From: CAZJNX01 sp964547415
Lineage (GTDB): Bacteria > Pseudomonadota > Alphaproteobacteria > Rhizobiales > Amorphaceae
Assembly (NCBI GenBank): GCA_964547415.1
Contig: CAZJNX010000098.1
Span: 1 to 17,512 of the forward strand
Length of the DNA: 17,512 nt
Direction of reading: 5' to 3'
The notes beneath the pieces are model-generated. The model saw only the letters and a list, made by a program, of their open reading frames with translations, had not been told where the DNA came from and ran no database searches. This document shows positions 8,801-14,924 of the stretch, one piece after another (the stretch's first letter is position 1; the number at the start of each line of letters is the position of its first letter). Position numbers and translations under genes: made by a program.

Positions 8801-9887
8801 GAGGTCGCGGCCGGCAACGTCCGGCAGGTGACCGACACCCTCGCGGCCAACCGCGAGGCCCTGCAGGCCCTCATCGGCGGGGCGCAGGAGACGGTGGAGA
8901 ACGTGCGCCTCGCCTCGGCGCGGGTGCCCGAACTCCTCGCCACGGTGGAGCCGGGCCTCGACAGCCTGTCGCGGGCCCTCGTGGCGGNNNNNNNNNNNNN
9001 NNNNNNNNNNNNNNNNNNNNNNNNNNNNNNNNNNNNNNNNNNNNNNNNNNNNNNNNNNNNNNNNNNNNNNNNNNNNNNNNNNNNNNNTGGACCCGCAGGC
9101 GGTCTCCACCATCGTCGGGAACGTGCGGGACGTGACGGCCTCGGTCGCCGCCCAGCGGGAGACCATCGCCCGCATCATCCTCGACGCGGAGGTCGCGGCC
9201 GGCAACGTCCGGCAGGTCACGGACACGTTCGCCGCCCGGCAGGAGGACATCTCCGCCACCATCGCGAACGCCCGCACCCTGACCGAGCGGGCCTCGACCC
9301 TCGCGGAGCGGGCCGTCCCGGCGGTGGACAACGTGGGCGAGCTCGTGGCCGCCATCGACCCGGCGACCGTCAACGACATCACCGCCAACGTGCGGCAGCT
9401 GACGGAGACGGTGGCGAGCCGGCGCGATGAGGTGGCCGCGGCGATCGAGAACGCCCGGGCAGCGAGCGAGGACATCCGCACCGTCACCGCCACCATCGCC
9501 GGGGAGGACGAGGCGATCCGCGAGATCATCGCCAACGTGCGGGTCGCGAGCGCGGAGGTGGACGCGGCCGTCATCCGGATCGGGGACGTCGTGGAGCGGC
9601 TCGGCGCCGCCATCGAAGGCCCGGGAGTCGCCTTCCTCGAGGAGAGCGCGGCGGCCGCCCGGTCGATCGAGGCGGTGGCGAGTGCATTTGCGCAACGGGC
9701 CGACGCAATCGCGAGCGGCGTGGAGCGCTTCGCGACCGGCGGCCTTGACGACGTGCGGGACCTGATCAACCAAGGCAGGAGCACCCTCACCCGGATCGAG
9801 CGGGCCGTCTCCACCTTCGAGCGGCAGCCGAGCCGGGTGCTGTTCGGCGGCGAGGCCGGCCCGACCTACGCGCCCCGGCGGCGCTGA
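5816..9887 (+). CDS. Giant MlaD-type MCE protein with 96-residue helical repeats (interrupted by scaffold gap)
   Basis: This is the substrate-binding MCE subunit of the operon, anchored in the inner membrane and facing the periplasm. ATG 5816 starts a protein with one transmembrane helix (about 7-29) and one MCE domain (about 38-120: VGSQVLFNGIRVGEV, then ELGFQGLTGVAYVSL). Some 1,150 residues of predicted helical tail follow, ending in TYAPRRR. From residue 372 the tail is built of 96-residue units with a conserved (L/I/V)xPG-x-x-N/S-L start. MlaD of E. coli is under 200 residues and LetB, with seven MCE domains, under 900, so this single-MCE protein is exceptionally long. The 100 N at 8988-9087 shift the frame artificially. 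Removing them joins a split GTG codon and restores one frame of 1324 codons, so 1323 residues is the minimum. The sequenced protein has one Lys (93), one Trp (27), and no Cys, His or internal Met. Confidence 0.9.
6641..9600 (+). repeat. In-frame 288-bp (96-residue) tandem repeats within the MCE gene
   Basis: Successive units begin with the xPG codons at 6929, 7217, 7505, 7793, 8081, 8369, 8657 and 8945, exactly 288 bases apart each time. A diverged copy precedes them (from about 6641) and a shortened, diverged one follows the gap (from about 9312). Each unit contains two 28-residue sub-repeats (R/QxxAIGxLIxxA type, four heptads each) and a 40-residue segment with a PG turn and an (I/V)DPxAV motif. 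The stretch 8585-8701 recurs at 8873-8987 with about three synonymous changes. The stretch near 7434-7517 recurs 864 bases (three units) later with identical protein sequence. Repeat limits at both ends are approximate. Confidence 0.9.
8988..9087. other. Assembly gap (100 N) inside the MCE repeats
   Basis: Exactly 100 N, the conventional placeholder for a gap of unknown size. The base before it (G) and the two after it (TG) rebuild a GTG codon at the correct position of the repeat unit (residue 15). The true missing sequence is therefore most likely zero or a whole number of 288-bp units. Confidence 0.95.
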
Positions 9888-10047
9888 CGGGTGGGCGGCC
9901 GCCGCCACCACGATCGGCCGCGACCCCACCGGGGCCGCGGCCAGCGGCCCGGAACGGGGCGCGGGCCCCGCGGTCCGTCGCACGCCGCGCTCACACCCTC
10001 GCCGGAAACGAACCGTTCATGCGTCCATCGTCCCGCCCGTGAGATCC

Positions 10048-10671
10048 ATGAGACAAGCACCCGCCGCCCGCGGCGGCGGCCGCCCGCTCCGCCTCGTCCT
10101 CGCCACCGTCCTCGCGCTCGCCGCCGCCGCCGTCTCGGGCTGCGCCGGGCAACAGGGGGTGGAGGCGATCTACCGCCTGACGCCCGTCGACGCGGCGCCT
10201 GGCGGCGGGTCGAGCCGGGCCCAGCTCCTCGTCCCGGTGCCGGCCGCCCTCGCCTCCCTCGACACCGAGCGGATCGCGGTGAAGCCGACGCCGATCTCCA
10301 TGTCCTACTACGAGCGGGTGGCGTGGGAGGACACGGCCCCGCGGGTCTTCCAGGTCCTGCTCCTCGAGAGCCTGCAGAACACGGACCGGGTGCGCGCGGT
10401 CGGCCTTCCGGGCCAGAGCCTCCTCATCGACTACCAGATCGTCACCGAGATCCGGAACTTCCACGCCGAGACCTTCGCCGGCGACCGGGCGCGGGTGACG
10501 GTGTCGGTGAAGATCCTGAACGACCGCAACGGCCGCGTGGTGGCCGAACGGGTCTTCGACGCCACGGTCCCCATGGGCAGCGACGCGGTGGACGATGCCG
10601 TCCGCGGCATCGAGGCGGCCGCCCAGGCCCTCATCGGCGAGATGATCCCCTTCATCCTCGCCAACACCTGA
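10048..10671 (+). CDS. ABC-type transport auxiliary lipoprotein (PqiC-like, DUF330/ABC_trans_aux)
   Basis: This 207-residue lipoprotein closes the MCE operon. The N-terminus has a basic n-region, a hydrophobic stretch (LRLVLATVLALAAAAV) and a lipobox VSGC with the lipidated Cys at 32. The mature part fits the ABC_trans_aux family: YRLTPV, then a repeated beta-alpha layout with LLVPVP, ISMSYYERVAWEDTAPRVFQ and LLIDYQIVTEIRNFHAETF. Family members such as PqiC sit in the outer membrane and are thought to receive the periplasmic MCE assembly, which suits a partner for the very long MCE protein next door. ATG 10048 is chosen because GAGA sits just upstream; GTG 10039 in the same frame would add three residues. 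It lies 160 bases after the MCE gene. Confidence 0.88.
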   Translation: MRQAPAARGGGRPLRLVLATVLALAAAAVSGCAGQQGVEAIYRLTPVDAAPGGGSSRAQLLVPVPAALASLDTERIAVKPTPISMSYYERVAWEDTAPRVFQVLLLESLQNTDRVRAVGLPGQSLLIDYQIVTEIRNFHAETFAGDRARVTVSVKILNDRNGRVVAERVFDATVPMGSDAVDDAVRGIEAAAQALIGEMIPFILANT

Positions 10672-10779
10672 CCAACCTCGCCGTTCGCGGCACCGGCGGC
10701 GGATCGCGAAGAGGCCGTCGGGGCGCACGACGCCGTCCCGGTCCGGCGCGAGCCTCGACGCCCCTGGCCCGACGGCACG

Positions 10780-10811
10780 AAAAAAGGCGCCGCCGGCAGG
10801 GCCGGCGGCGC
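10780..10811 (-). terminator. Strong intrinsic terminator, minus strand
   Basis: Read on the minus strand, GCGCCGCCGGC (10811-10801) pairs perfectly with GCCGGCGGCGC (10797-10787) around a 3-base loop. One C and a run of six T (10785-10780) follow. It lies about 335 bases past the MerR stop codon and is the nearest clear terminator for the minus-strand operon. Confidence 0.85.
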
Positions 10812-10819
10812 GCGAGGTT

Positions 10820-10870
10820 GCTGAGGGGTCGACATCGGGGGGCTGGGCTGGGGCTTGTCGACCCCTCAGC
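10820..10870. repeat. Perfect 15-bp inverted repeat with G-rich 21-base loop
   Basis: GCTGAGGGGTCGACA at 10820-10834 is the exact reverse complement of 10856-10870. The loop TCGGGGGGCTGGGCTGGGG plus CT is G-rich on the plus strand. No T-run follows on either side. It may stabilise the 3' ends of transcripts from both strands, or be a protein-binding palindrome. Confidence 0.6.
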
Positions 10871-10987
10871 CCCGGCAAGCATGTTGCCGGGATGCCCGTC
10901 CCCGCACCGGGCCGGGTGCGGGGGAAGCGCTTGTGCCGCACCCTGCTGCTCGGGGCGGAACGGCGTCTCGCATCAAGAACGCCACTG

Positions 10988-11022
10988 GCCGCAGGGTGTT
11001 CCGGGAGGGTGCGGCTTTTTTT
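10988..11022 (+). terminator. Probable intrinsic terminator, plus strand, with alternative pairing
   Basis: GCCGCA (10988-10993) pairs with TGCGGC (11010-11015), directly followed by seven T (11016-11022). A longer alternative also exists: GCCGCACCCT (10935-10944) with AGGGTGCGGC (11006-11015). A third competing option pairs CACCCTGC (10939-10946) with GCAGGGTG (10991-10998). It is the first U-tract-bearing hairpin after the MCE operon. Confidence 0.6.
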
Positions 11023-11144
11023 CCATTCCCGTTCGTCGGCTGGCGCACCGCGTCGAACGTCCATCGGCGCTTGCCCGAAACAGTGCGGCGCGCGGGACGG
11101 ATTCGCCTTGCGGTTTGTCAGTCCTGGCGAGGAAAGGCGGGGCC

Positions 11145-11651
11145 TCAGCGGCTCTCGTCGAGGAGGCGCTTGAGCGCGAGAAGCTCGTCGAGGAGAGCCT
11201 CGATCTCCCCCTGCAGCGCCCGGTCGGTCTGCGCCCCGGCCGGCGCAGCTGGAGCGGCGGGCGCATCGGGCGGCGCCGGCCCGGCGTCCGCCGCCGGGCC
11301 CGGACGGGGCGCGGACCGTTCGGCGGGCGGCGGCGCGGCAGCCACCGCCCCGTCCCGCGCGCGGACCGGCGCGTCGGCGACCTCGCCGAGGCGACACACC
11401 GCGGCGACGCCCCGCTCCTTCAGGACCCGCTGCGCGCTGCGGATGGTGTAGCCCTCGCCGTAGAGGAGGCGGCGGATCCCCTTCAGCAGCGCGACGTCCT
11501 CGGGACGGTAGAGCCGCCGCCCGCCCGCGCGCTTCACCGGCCGGATCTCGGGGAAACGGGTCTCCCAGAAGCGCAGGACGTGCTGGGGGATCTCGAGGTC
11601 CTCGGCCACCTCGGCGAGGGTGCGCGCCCCCTCGGGGCCCTCCTCGATCAC
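11145..11651 (-). CDS. MerR-family transcriptional regulator
   Basis: This 168-residue protein has an N-terminal MerR winged helix-turn-helix (about residues 11-80: TLAEVAEDLEIPQHVLRFWE, then GGRRLYRPEDVALLKGIRRL and GYTIRSAQRVL). An Ala/Pro-rich linker (about 90-148) follows, then a short leucine-rich helix at the C-terminus (EIEALLDELLALKRLL) that could dimerise. The GTG start at 11651 gives an N-terminus like that of relatives; no good ribosome-binding site is visible, and the frame is open further up toward ihfA. It lies 43 bases downstream of ihfA, the usual arrangement in this class, where it is a conserved regulator of unknown target. The linker is longer and more biased than I would expect for the family. 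Confidence 0.85.
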   Translation of the reverse strand: MIEEGPEGARTLAEVAEDLEIPQHVLRFWETRFPEIRPVKRAGGRRLYRPEDVALLKGIRRLLYGEGYTIRSAQRVLKERGVAAVCRLGEVADAPVRARDGAVAAAPPPAERSAPRPGPAADAGPAPPDAPAAPAAPAGAQTDRALQGEIEALLDELLALKRLLDESR

Positions 11652-11694
11652 GGCGAGCGGGGCCGGCGCATCCGGACCGTGGCCGTTCGGCCCC

Positions 11695-12003
11695 TCATGC
11701 TTCCGCGCTGCGGGCGTCGTTGATGCGCTTCTTGAGGACGTTGGAGGCGCGGAACACCATGACGCGCCGCGGCTCGATGGGCACCGTCTCGCCGGTCTTG
11801 GGGTTGCGGCCGAGCCGCTCCCCCTTCTCGCGCACGTCGAAGGTCCCGAACGAGGAAATCTTGACGGGCTCCCCGCCCACCAGGCAGTCGCAGATTTCGT
11901 CTAGGACAAGTTCCACCAGCTCGGCCGACTCCGTGCGCGAAAGACCGACCCGCCGGTAGACGGCCTCGCAAAGATCCGCACGCGTGACCGTCCGTGTCGA
12001 CAT
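11695..12003 (-). CDS. ihfA: Integration host factor subunit alpha
   Basis: This 102-residue DNA-bending protein carries the full HU/IHF fold: helical dimerisation part (TRADLCEAVYRRVGLSRTES and AELVELVLDEICDCL), the strand segment VKISSFGTFDVREK, the DNA-binding arm with GRNPKTGETVPI, where the conserved Pro intercalates into DNA, and the RRVMVFRAS finish. IHF-alpha pairs with IHF-beta, which is not in this window. ATG 12003 gives the family N-terminus; an ATG nine codons upstream (12030) is less likely. Promoter-like sequence lies 54-82 bases upstream, so ihfA and the MerR gene can be transcribed separately from fabH. Confidence 0.95.
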   Translation of the reverse strand: MSTRTVTRADLCEAVYRRVGLSRTESAELVELVLDEICDCLVGGEPVKISSFGTFDVREKGERLGRNPKTGETVPIEPRRVMVFRASNVLKKRINDARSAEA

Positions 12004-12056
12004 ATCCAATCCAGCCACGCGCCGTTGCATTGCCGAAAACCCCCGTCACGGCGACC

Positions 12057-12085
12057 ACGGTATGGTCACAGCGGGGCAAGGTCAA
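12057..12085 (-). promoter_or_regulatory. Candidate sigma70-type promoter for ihfA
   Basis: On the minus strand TTGACC (12085-12080) is followed after exactly 17 bases by TACCGT (12062-12057), 53 bases upstream of the ihfA start at 12003. The flanking DNA (12055-12125) is conspicuously less GC-rich than the genes around it, as expected for a promoter region. Confidence 0.55.
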
Positions 12086-12175
12086 CAACAGGTTAACGAC
12101 AACGGTCGATCGGCCGAACGGTATTCCCTGCATGTGGCCGGAGTGCACGCCGGAATGCACCGGGACAGGCCGCCC

Positions 12176-13141
12176 TCACCAGCGGATGAGCGCCGCCCCC
12201 CAGGTGAAGCCGCCGCCCATCGCCTCCACGAGGACGAGGTCGCCCGGCCGGATCCGCCCGGCCCGGACCGTCTCGGCGAGGGCGAGCGGGATCGAGGCGG
12301 CGGAGGTGTTGCCGTGCCGGTCCACCGTCACGACGGTCTTCTCGAGGGGGATCCCGAGCTTCTTCGCGCTCGCCTCGATGATCCGGCGGTTGGCCTGGTG
12401 GGGGACGAACCAGTCCACGTCCTGCGGGCCGACGCGGGCGGCCGACAGGACGTCCTCGATCACGTCGGTGATGGCGCCGACGGCGAAGCGGAACACCTCC
12501 CGCCCCTGCATCCTGAGGTGCCCGACGGTGCCGGTGGAGGACGGGCCGCCGTCCACGTAGAGCTTGTCCTCGTGCCGCCCGTCGGAGCGCAGGCGCGTGG
12601 CGATGATGCCCGGCCCGCCGAGGCCCCCGTCCTCCCCCGCCTCGAGGACGACGGCGCCCGCCCCGTCCCCGAACAGGACGCAGGTGGTCCGGTCCTCCCA
12701 GTCGAGGATGCGCGAGAAGGTCTCCGCGCCGATGACGAGGGCGCGGGTCGCCGCCCCCGTGCGCAGCAGCGAGTCGGCCGTGGCGAGGGCGTAGACGAAG
12801 CCCGAGCAGACCGCCTGCATGTCGAAGGCCGCGCCCCGCTCGATCCCGAGGGCGGTCTGGACGCGCACGGCGGTGGACGGGAAGGTCCGGTCGGGCGTCG
12901 AGGTCGCCACCACGACGAGGTCGATCTCGCCCGCCGGGAAGCCGGCCGCCGAAAGGGCCTCGCGGGCGGCGGCGACGGCGAGGTCGGAGGTCATCTCTCC
13001 CTCCGCCGCGATCCGCCGCTCCCGGATGCCGGTGCGCTGGACGATCCACTCGTCCGTGGTGTCGACGATCTTCTCGAGGTCGGCGTTGGTCACCACCCGT
13101 TCGGGCAGAGCCGAGCCGGTCCCGCGGACCACCGAGCGCAC
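12176..13141 (-). CDS. fabH: Beta-ketoacyl-ACP synthase III
   Basis: FabH starts type II fatty-acid synthesis by condensing acetyl-CoA with malonyl-ACP. The catalytic triad is complete: Cys112 in AVCSGF, His248 in HQANRR and Asn278 in GNTSAA. Other signature parts are DEWIVQRTGIRERR and FGDGAGAVVLE. GTG 13141 is chosen as start because a six-G ribosome-binding site (13153-13148) lies 6 bases before it, the N-terminus MRSVVRGTGSALP fits relatives, and the active-site Cys falls at position 112 as in E. coli. A TTG at 13189 would add 16 residues and overlap plsX. The gene follows plsX by 31 bases in the conserved plsX-fabH order. Length 321 residues, normal for the family. Confidence 0.95.
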   Translation of the reverse strand: MRSVVRGTGSALPERVVTNADLEKIVDTTDEWIVQRTGIRERRIAAEGEMTSDLAVAAAREALSAAGFPAGEIDLVVVATSTPDRTFPSTAVRVQTALGIERGAAFDMQAVCSGFVYALATADSLLRTGAATRALVIGAETFSRILDWEDRTTCVLFGDGAGAVVLEAGEDGGLGGPGIIATRLRSDGRHEDKLYVDGGPSSTGTVGHLRMQGREVFRFAVGAITDVIEDVLSAARVGPQDVDWFVPHQANRRIIEASAKKLGIPLEKTVVTVDRHGNTSAASIPLALAETVRAGRIRPGDLVLVEAMGGGFTWGAALIRW

Positions 13142-13172
13142 CCGCTGCCCCCCGGAAGCGGACGCGACCCGA

Positions 13173-14219
13173 TCAACCTGCGTCTGCAATGAGCTCGGCC
13201 TCCCTGAAGGCGGTGACGTCGGCGACGATGCGCCGCTTGAGTTCGTTTCGCACCATGTCGTGGGCGAGTTCCACCGCGCTCGCGAAGCCGACCGCGTCGG
13301 TCCCCCCGTGGCTCTTCACCACGAGGCCGTTGAGGCCGAGGAAGACGGCGCCGTTGATCTTGCGCGGGTCCATCTTCTCGCGCAGGCGCCGGAAGGCGGG
13401 CTTGGCGAGGAGGTAGCCGATGCGTGCGCGCAGCGTGCGGCCGATCGAGGCCTTGAGGTAGGCGGCGAGCTGGCGCGCCGTCCCCTCCGCGGTCTTGAGG
13501 GCGATGTTGCCGGTGAAGCCCTCGGTCACCACCACGTCGACGACGCCCTTGCCGATGTCGTCCCCCTCCACGAAGCCGCGGTAGTCGAGGGAGGTGAGGT
13601 TCGCGTCCTTCAGGATCTGCCCGGCGAGGCGCACCTCTTCCAGGCCCTTCACCTCCTCCACCCCGATGTTGAGGAGGCCCACGGTGGGCCGCTGGATGCC
13701 GAAGACGGCGCGGGACATGGCCGCACCCAGGATCGAGAAGGTGACGAGCTGGTCGGCGTCCGTGCCGATGGTGGCCCCGACGTCGAGGACGATGCTCTCC
13801 CCCTTCACCGTCGGCCAGATCGCCGCGAGGGCGGGTCGGGCGACGGCCGGCAGCGGCTTCAGGCGGAACAGGGCCATCGCCATCAAGGCGCCGGTGTTGC
13901 CGGCCGAGACCGCCGCGTCCGCATCGCCGACGGCCACGCAGTCGAGCGCCTGCCACATGGAGGAGCGGCGCCGGCCCATCCGGAGCGCCTGGCTCGGCTT
14001 GTCGTTCATGCCGACGGCCACCTCGGTATGGTGGACGCGGCTCCTCTCCTTCAGGCGGGGCAGGCCCTCCAGGATCGACACGAGCCGCGCCTCGTCCCCG
14101 TACAGCTCGAAGAACAGGTCCGGGCAGCGCACGAGGGCGAGGTCCGCGCCCGGTAGCACCATCTCGGGGCCGTCGTCCCCGCCCATGGCGTCGATTGCAA
14201 TGACGATCGGCTTGCTCAT
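13173..14219 (-). CDS. plsX: Phosphate acyltransferase PlsX
   Basis: PlsX converts acyl-ACP to acyl-phosphate, the acyl donor for PlsY in phospholipid synthesis, and acts at the membrane surface. The 348-residue protein begins PIVIAIDAMGGDDGPEM and carries the family blocks DADAAVSAGNTGALMA, RPALAAIWPT, VLDVGATIGTDA, VGLLNIGVEEVKG, DIGKGVVDVVVTEGFTGNIA and GAVFLGLNGLVVKSHG. ATG 14219 is chosen because it gives the standard N-terminus; the frame continues 30 codons upstream without family features. It lies between DUF177 (123 bases upstream) and fabH. Unlike in E. coli, no rpmF (ribosomal protein L32) gene sits between YceD and plsX. Confidence 0.97.
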   Translation of the reverse strand: MSKPIVIAIDAMGGDDGPEMVLPGADLALVRCPDLFFELYGDEARLVSILEGLPRLKERSRVHHTEVAVGMNDKPSQALRMGRRRSSMWQALDCVAVGDADAAVSAGNTGALMAMALFRLKPLPAVARPALAAIWPTVKGESIVLDVGATIGTDADQLVTFSILGAAMSRAVFGIQRPTVGLLNIGVEEVKGLEEVRLAGQILKDANLTSLDYRGFVEGDDIGKGVVDVVVTEGFTGNIALKTAEGTARQLAAYLKASIGRTLRARIGYLLAKPAFRRLREKMDPRKINGAVFLGLNGLVVKSHGGTDAVGFASAVELAHDMVRNELKRRIVADVTAFREAELIADAG

Positions 14220-14342
14220 CGCATTTCCGGACCGCTCGCCGCCCGAGCGGGAGGCCTCATCGGGTTTTTCGGGCACGTGCGGCCTATCCCTTTTGTCGCC
14301 GGGACACAAGCGGCCCGGCGCCGCCGCCTTCCAGGGGCCGTC

Positions 14343-14924
14343 TCAGGCGCCCGTCCCGCCGCCCGGGCGGCCGGCGAGCGCCGACAGGGCGGCGAACGGC
14401 GAGCCGGGCGCCCCGTTCCCGTCCTCGTCGGTGTCCGGGCCGACGCCGGCCGCCTCCGGGTCGAAGGCGACGCCCGGGCGGCGCGGGTAGGGGTCGATCC
14501 CGAGGGCGAAATGCTCCGCCGCGATCGCGCCGAGGTCGATCCGCCCGCCCTCGAACGGCTCCGGCGGGTCCTCGCCGAGGGGGTCGACCTCGACCTCGCC
14601 GCCCGCGGCCGCCCATGCCGCGAGCCCCCCCTCGCCCGCCGGCATCAGGCGGACGGAGATCGCCTCCGAGACCGCCTGCTCCACCGGCTCGAGCGTGACG
14701 ACGCAGTCCTGGACGACGACGCCCTCGACCGTCCCCTCCACCGCCGCGCCGACGCCGCGGAACGGGCGCACGAGGAGGTCGGCGACGAGGCGCTTCACCG
14801 CCGGCACGCCGAACACGTCGGCGAGCGCCGCGAGCTCCTCCTCGCTCGCCTCGACCCTGACGGGCGTGCCGCCCGCCGGCAGCTCAGCGACCGGCTTCGG
14901 CCGCCTGATCGGGAACCGCGTCAT
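14343..14924 (-). CDS. DUF177 (YceD-family) domain protein
   Basis: This 193-residue protein has the YceD/DUF177 layout: an N-terminal strand region (PVRVEASEEELAALADVFG), a core with FRGVGAAVEGTVEGVVVQDC and LEPVEQAVSEAISVRLMP, and the acidic C-terminal block IDLGAIAAEHFALGIDPYPR. The Cys-x-x-Cys of some YceD proteins is reduced to a single Cys (VVQDCVVTLEPV). Homologues are linked to 23S rRNA maturation, but the molecular role is not settled. Its start lies 41 bases inside the 3' end of the upstream chaperone gene, a strong sign of translational coupling. The position before plsX is the conserved one. Confidence 0.88.
   Translation of the reverse strand: MTRFPIRRPKPVAELPAGGTPVRVEASEEELAALADVFGVPAVKRLVADLLVRPFRGVGAAVEGTVEGVVVQDCVVTLEPVEQAVSEAISVRLMPAGEGGLAAWAAAGGEVEVDPLGEDPPEPFEGGRIDLGAIAAEHFALGIDPYPRRPGVAFDPEAAGVGPDTDEDGNGAPGSPFAALSALAGRPGGGTGA

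Larger units (their letters stand above)
10672..11144. other. Convergent 3' region rich in hairpins
   Basis: These 473 bases separate the lipoprotein gene (plus) from the MerR gene (minus). No protein-coding frame or tRNA is convincing. The region holds a 9-bp inverted repeat (10714-10722 with 10768-10776), a minus-strand terminator (10780-10811), a 15-bp inverted repeat (10820-10870), a hairpin CCCGGCAA-GCATG-TTGCCGGG (about 10872-10892), a hairpin CCCCGCACC/GGTGCGGGG (about 10900-10924), and a plus-strand terminator (10988-11022). Because each terminator lies beyond the other, the two 3' ends should overlap by about 240 bases. A small structured RNA encoded here is possible; I recognise no known family. 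Confidence 0.6.

Noticed and set aside
8988..9123. Frameshift or gene break in the MCE gene
   Set aside because: The apparent frame change is caused by the arbitrary 100-N filler. The flanks join in frame when it is removed.
4844..9814. A minus-strand open frame of about 1,650 codons across the ATPase and MCE genes
   Set aside because: It is the antisense shadow of the repeat-rich MCE gene. Its translation is His/Arg/Asp/Gly-rich with no family features, and GC-rich codons leave few stops on the other strand.
10835..10855. G-quadruplex in the hairpin loop
   Set aside because: Only three separated G-runs are present; a fourth requires splitting one run of six G. Too weak to claim.
10672..11144. 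tRNA, SRP RNA or 6S RNA gene downstream of the MerR gene
   Set aside because: No T-loop consensus, no SRP GGUCAGGUCCGGAAGG-type core and no clear 6S bulge-hairpin were found. Only unspecific hairpins are present.
13139..13189. TTG start at 13189 for fabH
   Set aside because: GTG 13141 has a strong ribosome-binding site, gives the family N-terminus and puts the active-site Cys at 112.
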